Source: Didymella arachidicola (lineage: Eukaryota; Ascomycota; Dothideomycetes; Pleosporales; Didymellaceae). From it: a DNA stretch of 64,000 nucleotides. The stretch covers positions 682,001-746,000 of the forward strand of contig CM049998.1 of the NCBI GenBank assembly GCA_016630955.3, given 5' to 3'. Numbering within the stretch: the stretch's first letter is position 1; each line of letters starts with the position of its first letter. A program made the translations under genes and the position numbers. Positions 44,605-56,843 of the stretch are shown here, piece by piece. The notes under the pieces are model-generated. The model was given only the letters and a program-made list of their open reading frames with translations. It made no database searches and was not told the origin of the DNA.

Positions 44605-45060
44605 ATGGCCAACGCGTTGACATACGGCGAGTTCCAAGCGTATGTCAAAGAGCACTTTCCCGAGGACTTCGCGAAGCTGCCGCCCGTCAGTAGCTACTTT
44701 ATCCGCTTCCGGCCCATCGATTTGCCCGATGTAAACCCCATGTTCGTTGTTGGTGGCGAAGAGTACATCGCCATCACCTTAATGAGCTGCTGTTATTCAG
44801 CGAAACGGCTGAGACTTCACGAACCTTTCTGTTGGATTCCACACGCTGGGGGGATTAGCGAATTCGGCAGTGCTTTGGACGTATTTGTTAAGTTCTGTGT
44901 TGTCGCGCAAGGCGCCACATTCAAGCCAATGTACGGAAGTTTCCTTCTGCCTTTCCAGAGCGCGTGTGTGGCTATCGCAAAGGGCATTGAGGCCAAGAGG
45001 ACTGCTCTAGAAGCCGCTGTTCAGGATCCTTGCCAGTGGGGGCTTACAGACGCAGGCTAA
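44605..45060 (+). CDS. Hypothetical protein, 151 residues (possible first exon of a longer gene)
   Basis: The frame codes an N-terminus MANALTYGEFQAYVKEHFPEDFAKLPP, then RFRPIDLPDVNPMFVVGGEEYIAIT, a Cys pair, and a helical end (SACVAIAKGIEAKRTALEAAVQ). I do not recognise the family. A pyrimidine-rich promoter precedes it. The end is uncertain: sequence just past the stop resembles intron 3' ends (CTAACTGCAG and CTAACCTTCCACAG), and the following exon-like stretch codes a coiled coil that would continue the C-terminal helix. See the next entry. Confidence 0.5.
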   Translation: MANALTYGEFQAYVKEHFPEDFAKLPPVSSYFIRFRPIDLPDVNPMFVVGGEEYIAITLMSCCYSAKRLRLHEPFCWIPHAGGISEFGSALDVFVKFCVVAQGATFKPMYGSFLLPFQSACVAIAKGIEAKRTALEAAVQDPCQWGLTDAG

Positions 45061-45121
45061 CTGCAGATCCAGAAGGTAGCGGATCACGCTTTGCTTACAG
45101 CACACAACTAACCTTCCACAG

Positions 45122-45382
45122 CTTCAAACCCACATCAAACAGCTCGTTACTACTATCGACACGATTAAGGTCGAATCCGCCACGAACTACACCACAATCA
45201 AGTAACGAGCTGAAGGTGCTGAAGCGAAGATTCAGGTGTTGGGAGGAAAGCTCAATAGCTCCACCACGGAGGACTTAATCAGACATCTCGTAGCCAGCGA
45301 AGAAGAGACGAACGAACTGAAGAACAAGCTACAAGCTACCGAGGAAGAGCTTCGTAGGTTGAGGGATCACGGCAACGTGTGA
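45122..45382 (+). pseudogene. Degenerate coiled-coil stretch with internal stop
   Basis: After a CTAAC...CACAG acceptor, one frame reads LQTHIKQLVTTIDTIKVES, meets TAA at 45203-45205, and then continues in the same frame through EDLIRHLVASEEETNELKN and ATEEELRRLRDHGNV to a stop at 45380-45382. The heptad-like pattern on both sides of the TAA argues that this was once a single coiled-coil exon, probably the 3' part of the gene at 44605. A genome error or an unrecognised intron is the alternative. Confidence 0.35.
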
Positions 45383-47427
45383 AAGAACTGCGTTTAGGGG
45401 CTGGCGAGGCTAAAGAACCAAGAAAGCTGCACTGATTGGTAGGACAAAGAATCTATGGCACAAGGGCGGGAGGACAGAGCAGATGGGCTGTACATTTCGC
45501 GACGGGATCAAAGGAGGAGTGAGAGGTCTTCCTGTTTGCACTTGCAACTTATACTGAACAGCAGATTGATTGGAGATATAGGAGGTTCAAGACGTCCGCG
45601 GCTATCGTGTAATATGGAGTCATCGCATGTAAAAGGCCATACGATCAAAGACAATCAAAGCTGTGAGAAAGTACTAAGCAATCTGCGTATGTTGGCAGGC
45701 TCACTCGATCATTTCGAGAGAGTGTGAAGCTGATGTAAGTATTATGGATGTGTAGCGTGTCAAGACTAGGAAGGGCTACTACGGACCAGATCTTAACCAG
45801 CTGTGCAGAATTGCAGTTGATACTGAGAATCCTTCAATGGTTAAGTTAGGAGTTGATTCTCGAAAGTTGATTAGGTTTAGACCATCAAAAGACTGAATAG
45901 CTGGACACCACGGCATGCCATGTCAGTGTCGTAGTGCAAGAAGTTCACATGTTCAGCCTGGGGAAAGAGACGCAGTAACCTTCGGACGACCTGAAAGCTC
46001 GATCACTAGATTACTCCGGTAGGTCGAGCATCTTAGATGTGCAATGGTTTGAGGGAAGACGGGATAACCGTACAGCGTTGGCCTCCGACTTCTCGTATGC
46101 CCGACACGCTGATCACGTTGCCCATCCCAACTATGACAGGTAGGCATCCACTGGGGCATCCACCGGAGTTTCTACCGGTGGAACGTTCACGTGTCATCAA
46201 GAAACGCTTGGAGTTGGAGGATTGGTAACAGCTTTGTCGAGAGTGCCCGAGTGCTGGAGCGCTCGTATCGGTGTTTCTAGATGCTAAGTTGACTGTCGCT
46301 GAGTCGTGTGCATGATAGGTCAAGTCAGCGCCGAAGCAGCTGCCGGTGGCTTGTGGATGTCACGCACGACAATCTGGCACAGGCAGTTGCGGCGCTTCTT
46401 GCCCATGTGGGGCGACGCTCTATCATGTGGGTCTTTGGCGCTATCTCCAAGACCCCTTTGTTGGCTGCAAGACGTAGATTGCTGGTATGTGGGGCTTACG
46501 TATACAATTTCCCGTGGTACGGAACAAATGAGATGGTGGCTGATAGATGCGTGAAGCGCCCCATCGTGTTGGGACCAAGAGCCGCAATGCGCCGAGTCAC
46601 TTGCTATATCCGGGTCGTCGTGAACGTAACGTACATGAAGAAGTGCTCGCAAGAAAAGATTCGCTGGCCATGGGAATAGCTGTCTTAGCTCGTGGTATCT
46701 TGGGTGCATTTGACGTCTGCATGCGTGGCCTTGGCGGGATCTGGGCGGATCGGATCGTGGTGAAGGACCGGTTTTGACACAGTAGAAACTGCGAGCCGGA
46801 CTGTTGTCCCTCCCCTTGCCAGCAATTCTGAAGTCAGCAAACTACTAGTGGTATGATTCTGCGCAGTATGTCTGTCATTGCATAGAGAATAGGACAGCGT
46901 TGATGTTCGATAGGTGGTAGATCTGGGCGTTCGAACCATGTGCTTTTGGTGAAAGCCGAGAGCATCTGCTGGGCCATAGCCTAATCTACCATTGCAAACC
47001 CTCGTCTCCTGCGAATCATTCGCAAGAGTCCATCATCTAAAGCGGCACCAACGACTCACATGATACGAGATTCTGGCGCAGAACTATTCACTGCTAAACT
47101 GCCGCCTTCTGTTTTGCCTTCCTGAGATCAACATAAGCCTTTTAGCGCGTCCTGGCGTTGCGCTATCCACCTCCACAGATCTAGACCCAGTCGCCGACTC
47201 TGACACCGCGGGGGCTGCCGGCACTTGGCCTAACAGCCTGATCGGAGAGATATCGGCATGCAGTGTGCTGTTCCGCGAGTCGGTTGAGGGGCCTCGTATG
47301 ATGAATGCAGATCTCCCCGCCTAACGTTCTCACGATTGTGAAGTTTTGCTGTTGAGATTTCGCTTCTTGACTCATCTGCAAAGCCGTGAATTCCTCCGGA
47401 GAGCGTTGTAGACCTGTCGATAGCCTC
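45383..47427. other. Gene-poor stretch, 2 kb
   Basis: A 123-codon plus-strand frame at 46308-46679 is the longest; it has no recognised motif. I see no repeats with terminal structure. Confidence 0.5.
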
Positions 47428-49983
47428 TCATCCCCAGGTTCCGTGACCGGTGCCTTGGTTCCACTGCACTGCGCCGCCATCATGAGTCGTGCTTTGCGTC
47501 CAGCTGTTGTCTACCTGGCTTGGCGCCTGTTGATGCTGTCCTGCATGCGGCCAGTGCATTCCATCCTGCGAAGCTGTATGCGAGTGTGCAACACCATTTT
47601 CTTGTCCCTGGCCCCCTGAGTGCTGACGGGCTAGGCCCGGGCCATAAATCATTGCTCTGCGCTTCCCATCGGTCGGTTGTGGCATATCGGGAATTGGCTG
47701 CGGTGAAGGTGTTGCGTACATGTGCTGCTGAGACTGGACTTGGGGAGGACCCTCGTAAGACATTGTCTGCTGGTACGGGCTGGTTGCCGCATCGAAGGGG
47801 TTGCCTGTGTAAGATATAGACCCTGAAAAAGGGCTGCTTTGATGGGGAAAGAGAGACGGCGGTGTGGTCGGACCAGGGTACATCATTCCGGGTGTGTGTG
47901 GCGATACTGAGGGCATGGGGACCCACTGAGGAGGATAAGCTGTCGAAGGCATTTGATGCGATGGAGGGGAAGTGTGCGGTGAGGTCGACTTGCGTTGATA
48001 GAGCTGCGCTGACAACGCAGCAGACTCTCTCTGGAATCGATCTCGCCAGTGTGTAAAGCCGAAACGAAGACCAAAGTTGGACAGTATTTGAGTGAAGTCA
48101 TTGAGGGCATTGATCGCGCGCATAGTAGGGTCCAGGGGAGTGATCTGCCCTTCCGGCATCTGAGGAGTGGGGAATGGCGGTGGTCCAACTCGGGCAGGAG
48201 GAGCAAGAGGATCTTCTGAGGCCATGGGAGAATTTGTTGCTGCTGGTGGAGACGGAGGGAGGGGATTAAGAATTACATCCAGGTTGCGCGAAAGCACGTC
48301 AACGAATTGCCTGCCGGTCATGTACGCTCGCATCGCATCATAGAACGTGACCGTCGGTTTAGTAGTCGAGGAGGTCTTGGTAAGGATAGCGAGCAGATTG
48401 ATAGAGTAGGATATGCAGTGTTCGAAGATAAGGCGTTGGGCGTACTCATCGATGTGTGGTATGCGTGGACTTGGGGACAGGATGTAGACGTAACTATAAA
48501 GCAGCTCCAGTTCAAACCCAGCCTTAAAAGTCGGTAGCGTGCTTTGCGGTATGTCGTTGAACCATTCCGTCATTCTGGAATACTGCTTCCAGATGTACGG
48601 ATAAGCCTCTGGCCAAGGCTCCCGTCCAGACTGGAAAAGATCCATGTACCACTCAGACTGGATCTCACGCATCCTAAATAGATCGAGTGCTGAATCGAAA
48701 TTCTGCAGGAAGACAACAGACTGTGGAGAGCTGTATCTTGGTGATGTGGCGTTGTTGTAGAAGGGGAATGCAACGTGTGTGGATTCATCTGAGAATGAGA
48801 ATGACCTGGTCTGTACAAGGGATGTCGATCTGCAGGGGAGTTAGTAGTGAAATGCTCCGGGTCCAAGATAGCACACACCTGTCAATGGCATAGATACACC
48901 AGTATACTCGACGTCGCACCTCGAGCTTACTTTTTGACACCACAACGTTTCTAGAGGGATCTTGGTGGATGCCCAGATCAATCATTGCTCTTGAAGCCGC
49001 ACCAACGAGGGTCCAGCTGTCGAAATGATGCGGGTCCATAGCGGCGTAGATCGTGAAAAGCACCAGAGCCTGGATACTTGTGACGTAACCAGGGTGCAGA
49101 ACGTCTTCGGCGTTTTCCAGAGCAGCACTGACGTGGCCGACGGCATCTGAGTAGTGAGTGTCACCTCGCTGTTCGGATTGGGAGATGCAGGCGATTGCCA
49201 GAACCATGCGCACAATCCATCGATCCCAAGGTGTCGCAACATCACCCTGTTGGTAGATAGCATCTACTGAGGCGTATAGAGCAGCTTCCTCGAACACCGG
49301 GACTAAGGTAAAAATGTTGTTCAGGAAATGCTGAATCAACGGCGTTGCTGCAAACTTTGCAGGTAAGGCTTTGTGTAGCCCCGTAGGCAGAGCCTCCTTG
49401 GCGGCGGCAGACAAAATCAGTCTTGCGTACGACATCTCTGTAGTAAATCCGTAGAAGTCTCTTGCCGTTGCATTGACGGCGCTGCAAAAGATCAGCATTT
49501 GCTACACGAGCCAAGATTGCTCACTTACAGGAGGCCAAAGTCCGAGACCAGCTCGTCGATCTGCGATGCCTCCTTTCGCCGTGCTGCGCGCTTGCTGATG
49601 GGTCTTGGTGCTTTCAGAGTATCGACAGAGGTCCGGCGAGGAGTCGGAGTTTCAGATGAATCCAACATCAAAACCGTGGATGACTTCCTTCTATTCCTTG
49701 ACTCTGAGATCTTCCTCTCGAGCCTCTCAATCCGTGCTTCAAGTGTGGCGACATAGCTCCGCTCTTTTCCTCGCGCAAACTGATCATTCGTGCTTGAGCA
49801 TTCTGAAGCACGATTCGACTTCTCACATGCTGTACAGGCTGGAAGCTTGCCGTCACATTTCACTTTGGCTGCTCGACACCGCGAGCAGGCGGCAACAGGC
49901 CGGCTTACTCGAAGAAGTGGTGTGTCCAGGACCATCAGGTCGCTGCCCTCTACGGACGGGTAAGCTTGGTTCGACGTGATCAT
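47428..49983 (-). CDS. Zn2Cys6 transcription factor 1
   Basis: This is a fungal binuclear-cluster regulator. Exons 49983-49529, 49481-48879 and 48829-47428 (introns 47 and 49 nt) give 819 residues. The cluster lies at Cys33, 36, 43, 50, 53 and 62 (ACSRCRAAKVKCDGKLPACTAC), followed by a short coiled coil, SYVATLEARIERLERKI. The middle carries the fungal transcription-factor domain with DSWTLVGAASRAMIDLGIHQDP and RRRVYWCIYAIDR. The last 200 residues are Pro/Gln/Ser-rich, likely an activation region. The ATG at 49983 is the first in frame; the upstream open frame uses GTG. The second intron has a CTACTAAC branch point, but a competing frame next to it codes IDIPCTD, a motif expected in this domain, so that junction deserves a transcript check. 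Confidence 0.82.
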
Positions 49984-51063
49984 GACGGTGGGCAGATCCT
50001 GGAAAACCACGTGGGGAGTGGACTCTGGATAAGGCGGCTTCTAACCGTGAAGAAGGGTCCTGGGCATGTCGCACAAGGAATCAGGCCAGCAGCAGAACGC
50101 GAGGGGCATCAGCTGTCTTACGCTTCGGCCCAGGGATGCGATAAACGAGATGCACTTACCTGCTCGAGGCTGCAATCAGTCTTTGGGGGGATAGCGTAGA
50201 GGGTCGCAAAACAGGCCCGCGGATGCACACAACAAGGGCTTGACGCCTTCCTTTCAGCTGCGCTGGCAGTGCGGAGGGCCGTTTGGGTGGTGTTGAGCGA
50301 CGCAACGGGTGGCTTTTCCACGGTTGGCGTTCGAGTGCGCGCTTGTGGCAGGCGTCACTGGCCCGCGGATGCTCTGGACCCTTGCCGTGCGTTGGAGGTG
50401 GAATAGCCCCGCCGGTGCTGCAGGAAGGCTCGTTGAAATTCGAGAAGCGGATTGCCGTGCTGGAAGCAGACAGGCGCCCGTGAAGCGTGACCGTACGCTG
50501 ACTGGCGAGCGACAGGAGTGGAAGTTGGGGTGCCCTTTCGCCGGAGAGCTCTATAGATCGGTGTTGGGTCGAGGCCCAATATGAGCTGCGGCCTATCACC
50601 GCCTCCGCCCATCCTCGGCTGCGAGAGAGGACCAAACCTAGCTGCCAGTGATGCACAGTCTCGACCTGTCATCATCAAAGCTACGGCCGCGCCAGCAGAG
50701 GTTTTGTCCTTTTCTGTGCTCTTTATCGGCAGTACTTGTTGGCAAACCGGCGCATTGGTCCGTTGTTTTTCCCTTGTGAGCCGGCCAGGGACGCGCAGAC
50801 GTCTTGGACATCGAAATACCGGTGCTGAGTCTCCGACCGGCCGCTGCATTTGCCTGGGACGTGCCGCAGGCTCGGTGCACTCGCTGGGAGCTGTCGCAGG
50901 CCTCAAATCCTGTCATTGCTGCCCTCTGAGCGCCGTCTGCTATTCCTCTTGTTATGGACGTGCTTGCCGATCTCCCCACCCCAGAAGCCGAGCCCTATAC
51001 CAGAAGACGGGCCTTATAGATCAACAGCACGTCACCCCTCACGCCTGAGGTGACTGCCCAACC
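49984..51063. other. Divergent promoter between two Zn2Cys6 genes
   Basis: About 1.1 kb separate the two starts. There are long open frames on both strands in this GC-rich stretch but none with family resemblance. Confidence 0.5.
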
Positions 51064-53670
51064 ATGGAGGCCGCAAAAGCGGCGAAAGTGAAGACGGAAG
51101 ACGTCGAGGGCGCAAACGGAGTGCCGGGCAGCAGAATTGCGCACACGTTGACGGCCTGTTGCAGGTGCAGAACGGTGAGGCGACCCTTGGTCCCATGCGC
51201 AGCGTGGCTTCTGTCTTTGTTGGGTGATCTGAGGGACTGACATGTGCCACCCTACAGCGCAAGACACGATGCGACCCAGGACTCCCTCGGTGCGGCCCCT
51301 GCGAGCGCACAAACTCACACTGCGAGTACTACGACCCCACGAAAGGCAGGAAGATTCCGCGCAACTACGTCGTGCACCTGCAGCACAAGGTGCGCGAGCT
51401 GGAGAAGCAGCTGGCGGACCTCGAGAGAGATGATGTTGAGCCTGACGCCGAAGACCTCATGCGCGGGCCAGCAGCGGTGCGAGTGCAGGACACGGACGAA
51501 TCCAAGTTTCTGGGGCCCTCGAGCGGCATCACCATCACACGCCTGGTGATGCAGCTGGCGAAGCAGTTTACCGAGTCAAAGACGATATCTGAAATCGTGC
51601 CCCACGCGCGGCAGAAGTCGATCAAAGCCACCTTTGAGCAGGAAGACGAGCGGCCGACATCCAAGGTTTATCCCCTGGTTAGCGATGTTGCGGCTGAAGA
51701 ATTGCCCAATCGAGATCTCACTAACCTGCTAGTTGAGCTGTTCTACTGCAAAGGCATGTATGACTTGCATCAGCCCTGCTGTAGTCTGCTAACAGCCTCC
51801 CAGTGCACCCCATGTATCCCATCTTTCATGAACCAACATTCACCCGTGACGTTGAAGAAGTCTACAATGGCTCCACGGACCCCTACCAGAATTACTGCCT
51901 GCGCATGGTCATTGCCATCAGCCTGCAAAAGATGGACACCCAATACGCCGGTCTTGCCGACAGCTACTATCTTGCCGCCCTGAAATATTTCGAGGCTGCA
52001 ATTAAGCCCATGAACCTAAAAACCCTGCAATGCTTTGGTCTCGTAGCCGGGTACTCGCTCCTGACCCCCACAAGAACAGCAGTCTATTACATCATCGGCC
52101 TTGGAATGCGACTCTGCCAAGCTCTAGGATTGCATGAAGAGAAGACAGTCACGCGGGGACCTGGTGGACGGCCCGCAGATCCGCTTGAAGTCGACATGCG
52201 CCGGCGGTTGTTCTGGAGTCTGCTTACTATGGATTACGGGCTTTCACACAGTCTCGGAAGACCAGCTCATTTTGCGGCGAGGCGCCAACATATCGATGTG
52301 AATTTCTCCGAGCTTGTCGACGATGTCTATATCACCAGGGAAGGCATCAAGCCTGCGCCGCAGGCTTCGCTCAAGAAATGGATCGGGATTCACTTCTACA
52401 AGATGCGTTTGCTGCAGTTGGAGATCCGTAAGAAGCTATACCAAAGGAAAACAGATGAGCCGCAAGACGATCAGCATCCCTGGTTTGCAGAGATACAAAG
52501 CAAGATTGAGGCGTGGCGAGACACGAGTCCAGAGATGGACGGCGGTTCTGGCTTGAACAAAGTTTGGTATGTTTACAGCTCTACGATGAGAACCGCTTAC
52601 TGATCGACTACAGGTTCGTTGGTCGGTACAACACCATGGTCGTGTTCATTTACCGTCCTTCTCCACAAGTACCGAGACCCACTTTGCAGGCTGCGATTCG
52701 CTGCTACGACGCATGCCAGTACAACATCTACATGAGCAAAAGACAAATTGACATGAAGTTGGTCGATGTCACCTGGATTTTCGTGCAGTCGATTTTCATG
52801 TGCATCAACACTATGCTTTGGACCCTTTCCTACCAGGGAGTGCGTCGCTTGCATAGCCGGGAAGAAGTCCAGGGCCATCTCGAAGTTGCAATGGAGTCGA
52901 TTAGACTAGCATCTGATCGTTGGCCTGGTGTTGCCTCGGCGATGGAGCTGTATCACAACCTAATCGGTGCCTGCATGGAAATTTACAACAAGGACGGAGA
53001 TGTGCCCATCACGGCCAATTCGCCATCGGACTGCGCTTCAGTCGTCTCAGGCAGTATCGTGGATGGCGTCAATAGATCTCGGACGACGAGCCCTGCGACC
53101 GCGTCCACCGCATCGGTGAGCACGCCCAAGGATAACGTACAACCGCCGTTCGGCTATTTACCAGATCAGGGACAAAATTTCTTCGGTCATGAGCACGGGC
53201 GAGCCAACTCTTCGAATCTTACAAGCTCGCCCTCGAGTCAAGCCTCGTTGCAGCTACCACAGCAGCCACAGCAACATTACGATTCAAGTACGAAGACATC
53301 GATCGATGCGAATGTACCCACCTTTGCCTACCCACCCACGACGCAGTTCACATCGCTTCCCACAACATTCGCCGAGCTACCTCACTGGAACCCTACATTT
53401 GCGATGCCCCAACAAGATCACTTCAACAATGCGACAATGCCTCTCACGTCTCCACTGTACAACGAGTATTACGCTGCAAATCAGGGCTACGAGATGGCGG
53501 ACTATCTCAATCCAGGCTGGAGCCAGGAAGCCAGAGCCAATGGTCTGAATCAGCAACAACAGATGCAGCTGATGCACGACTTTGAGATGAACGAAACCAG
53601 CAAGATCGAGGAAATGATCCACCAGAGCCACCAGCTGTTCATACCACCCCAGTTGCAAACCTACTCGTGA
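51064..53670 (+). CDS. Zn2Cys6 transcription factor 2
   Basis: This is a fungal binuclear-cluster regulator. Exons 51064-51174, 51258-51753, 51804-52566 and 52614-53670 give 808 residues. The first splice completes the cluster at Cys32, 35, 42, 49, 52 and 59 (RKTRCDPGLPRCGPCERT), followed by YVVHLQHKVRELEKQL, a dimerisation coiled coil. The second intron begins with GC (AAAG|GCATGT), has a CTGCTAAC branch point, and its removal creates FYCKVHPMYPIFHEPTF, a standard entry to the regulatory domain; no GT donor gives the right frame. The domain continues through GLGMRLCQALGLHEEK and DMRRRLFWSLLTMDYGL. The tail is Gln/Pro/Asn-rich. The target pathway is unknown. Confidence 0.88.
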
Positions 53671-54679
53671 ATAGCGTCAGAATCACGCTCCGCAGAACGC
53701 CATGGATTAAACACAGCCTCGCTAGGTAGCTTCAGCGACAAAGTCGAGCGGGCTGCTTCCGAAACGTCGCTCGTCAGCCACACGCACGATGCCGAGAATT
53801 GCCGATTCTCTGTATAAGGCTGTTGCCCGTTACCAATCGGGTGATCTCCACCCGGGGTCCACCCACCTTTGGCCAGGCACTACCGAAACAGGCTTCACAT
53901 GACTCAAAAGTCGAGATGGCTCGAGACAGTACTTCGCTAACCCTGGCAAGGCTGGTGCACCCCAGACTCAGGTCTGGCTGCACTACACAACTTCGACCTC
54001 GTACTTACGCATGCGGAATACACCGTGACGACGCGCGTACGCTCTAGCTAGCCTAGAACAGATCGTTACTATTAAGTGACGATTAGTGAGACGGTGGGGG
54101 AATCTGCAGAAGACGGAATTGTTGAAACAGGAACAATCTCAGAGGCAGGTCTACACATCAGGTCTAAGCTCATCGTCAATATGTACCAACAAATATCATT
54201 ATCGTCAGAACATGCACTGGTATTGCTTTCACTTCTGCTGACATGTCCTCCATGCGCTCGTAAGTCTCTACGTTCGTACCTTCACTTGAAGATGCAAGTA
54301 TCAGGAAAGTCGCCTCGCTATCTACACGCGCCGAGTCGTACAAGAAGCTTAAGACAGAGATGGGGAGCGCTGGACCATTGTCTTGATTATTGTCGAGAAA
54401 TTCCTCGATCTGTCAGGAACGTATGACTTTTATACAGTAATATAGCTTGTGACAGCAACGGTGAGGATAGAAGATCAACGCAGCAGCCATGTATAGTGTG
54501 CAAGATGCACAGATGCCCGCAAAGTCTACGTCCAAGAAGAGTGAAAGCATAATACAAGCACAGCGAGCAGGTACCAAGCGCCCTTCGTTATCATACACCT
54601 TGCAGCAATCACCAAGGAACTCTATTCACGTACTGTCTCGAGCCTCAACCAGCGATACCCAGACTATACCAACGCCACC
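53671..54679. other. Intergenic, 1 kb
   Basis: A 116-codon frame at 54076-54426 lacks motifs. Nothing else is seen. Confidence 0.5.
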
Positions 54680-55744
54680 ATGGAGTTCAGTGTCCATGCG
54701 CTCGGCCTTCCGCAAGGTTACAGAGCTGCAGCTCTATCAGCGACCTCGCCGCCATTAGCATCATTCCCAACGACCGCGCCAGCACCAAGAGCGTCCGTTG
54801 CCACATCACCTTGTCGTCAAACACCTCAAGATCCCCACCTGCCGCGCTTATTACCCGTCTCGTCAACGTCCACCGTCTCGCGAACCAGCTCACCTAGCAG
54901 CTCACCGAGCACCACATCTGCGCCCGTGCCCTTTCGCATTGTCTACACTCTGCTGCCATCCACGGACCCGCGCGAGCTGCCTCACTTTCAAAAAGGCGCA
55001 CAGATCGCGCTGGACAACATTCTCAATGATTATCTGGGAAATCCGGAGATGAATCTGTTGGAAGTGATTGCTGATTTGGAGGACAAGAGGCCCGTTGTCG
55101 GAGTCGTCAAGGAGGATTGGGAGAGGAGATGCATTGTTGAGGGTGCGATTTGGGTGGGCGAGGCGGTGGCGCGGTGGTGGGAGGATTGGTTTGGTGAGGC
55201 AGAGGATAGTGACGAGGATGGCTGGGAGGACGACGCGAGGGACAAAGATGAGGGCAACAACGAGGACGAGGACGAGAGTGTGAAAGACGTAGGGTTTGGG
55301 ACGGTGGGTGACGTAGGGAAAGTAGATGGGACGGGGCAGGGACGAGATCCATTTGTAGCTGAAGAGGAAGTCGAACAGCGCAAGGCTGGTGGATTCATGA
55401 ATGGGCATAGTTTGGGTAACGCGGGTTTCGACGATACAAATTCAGCACAACAAGAAGTTGAGCAGGCTGCAGATGAAGATGGAGGGGTACGCGATACAGC
55501 CGTCCACCAAGGGGCTAGACTGGACCACATCATCTCACCTCTAGACACAGTCAACAACAGCAAAGGCATAACCAGCGATGGAGCTGGTACTTTCAAGGCT
55601 ATACATGGCGGCCAAAGTGATGGAGAGGAGAGGGGTGAGGATGCGAAGGAAGCAAGAGTCATTGCTTGCATGTTGAAGTTAATGGGAAGATGGATTGAGC
55701 TGCAGGTTGAGCACGCAGCAAAGACTGGGCAAGCCGACAGGTAG
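54680..55744 (+). CDS. Hypothetical acidic protein
   Basis: The single exon codes 354 residues, preceded by a strong CCACCATGG start context. The first 85 residues are Ser/Thr/Pro-rich. A compact part then reads PFRIVYTLLPSTDPRELPHFQKGAQIALDNILNDYL and ERRCIVEGAIWVGEAVARWWEDWFG. The rest is very acidic (Asp/Glu/Gly) with a final helix, IACMLKLMGRWIELQVEHA. I know no family. In the first 200 bp another frame (ISDLAAISIIPNDRASTKSV) also looks coding, so the N-terminus may be mis-framed by an unseen intron. Confidence 0.5.
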   Translation: MEFSVHALGLPQGYRAAALSATSPPLASFPTTAPAPRASVATSPCRQTPQDPHLPRLLPVSSTSTVSRTSSPSSSPSTTSAPVPFRIVYTLLPSTDPRELPHFQKGAQIALDNILNDYLGNPEMNLLEVIADLEDKRPVVGVVKEDWERRCIVEGAIWVGEAVARWWEDWFGEAEDSDEDGWEDDARDKDEGNNEDEDESVKDVGFGTVGDVGKVDGTGQGRDPFVAEEEVEQRKAGGFMNGHSLGNAGFDDTNSAQQEVEQAADEDGGVRDTAVHQGARLDHIISPLDTVNNSKGITSDGAGTFKAIHGGQSDGEERGEDAKEARVIACMLKLMGRWIELQVEHAAKTGQADR

Positions 55745-55931
55745 GCAACTCGTTAAATGCATGACTTTAGGATATGGCAATCTTTGTCGACATCGAAGAA
55801 AAGGACTCCCTTTCAAATCAAGATCCTCTCGTATATGAGCATCACCCCTCTTACCGATTTCACAAAGTTTGAGAGAAAGCGAAGCCAAAGTCTTCAATGA
55901 GAACGAGATACAATGTCGTCATGTAAGACCA

Positions 55932-56612
55932 ATGCGGTTTCACCGCAATATTTTTACCAAAGTCGCAATGGCAGCAGGGCTCATCGAAAATGTGTGTCCA
56001 TACGTGCAAGAGAGCGTTGTGATGAGCGAGGCTGGGTCGATTCTTTCAAGCCTTTTTGAACGACGCATCGTGTGGTACTTCTGCCTCTTTAACGTTAGAA
56101 TATCAACACCGGATATACCATTCGACATTGAGTTCTGTCAGCTTCTCAATGCTGGCTTACAGGATGCGTGTGTACCTCTGCTCCTGTCTGTTCTTCCCAA
56201 GCTTTGCGACGTGATCTTTCGGAGTGTACCAAGCGATCCTGATCATACTCTGAGATATTTGAACCCTACTCATGAGTTCAGTAATTACCTACGCTTTGCC
56301 ATTGGTGCCGCGGATCATCGATTGGCATGGGGTTGTGTCTACTTGAATACTATATTGACACGAGTGCCTACTGAGAAGATTCACCTACAGGGTACTGGCT
56401 CCTGGCATTATGACACATTTTGCGAGTTGAATGAACGATATGATGGATGTGTTCAGATGGCCGTGGAAGAAACCAACGTGTACCAGAACAACACCACGTC
56501 TCTTACCAGCAAGGGCGTCCCATTCGACCAGACTTCGTCACAGGTGAAGCTGAAGGAGATAAAATGGCAGGAACAGATGTCCGAGAGTGGTAAGATAGGC
56601 TCACAGGGTTAG
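55932..56612 (+). CDS. Hypothetical protein, 226 residues
   Basis: The frame from the first ATG codes a mainly helical protein with KVAMAAGLIENVCPYVQESVV, RRIVWYFCLFNV, LLLSVLPKLCDVIF and LRFAIGAADHRLAWGCVYLNTIL. The composition looks coding throughout, but I do not recognise the family, and the frame is open upstream from a TTG codon, so the true 5' end may be earlier or spliced. There is no signal peptide. The gene is convergent with the next regulator. Confidence 0.5.
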   Translation: MRFHRNIFTKVAMAAGLIENVCPYVQESVVMSEAGSILSSLFERRIVWYFCLFNVRISTPDIPFDIEFCQLLNAGLQDACVPLLLSVLPKLCDVIFRSVPSDPDHTLRYLNPTHEFSNYLRFAIGAADHRLAWGCVYLNTILTRVPTEKIHLQGTGSWHYDTFCELNERYDGCVQMAVEETNVYQNNTTSLTSKGVPFDQTSSQVKLKEIKWQEQMSESGKIGSQG

Positions 56613-56843
56613 CCCGACGGCCTCGAAATAATTGACGAGGGCGATTCTGTTGAACACCAATACGAGGGTGGTGTACTGGCCAGTTTCTGACGACGACCCC
56701 ATCCTTTCATTAGATGTGTATCACCCAACCATGAGTGCCGTGCAACGAGATATCAGGTCTTTCTCTGGTTGTAAAGCTTTTTTGTCAAGGGCTCAGAAGT
56801 TCAGGTTTAATTTGAGGCATGAGAAACAAATGCAGCTCAGTCG

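Noticed and set aside
46308..46679. 123-codon plus-strand frame
   Set aside because: No motif, no promoter signal, and comparable frames on the other strand.
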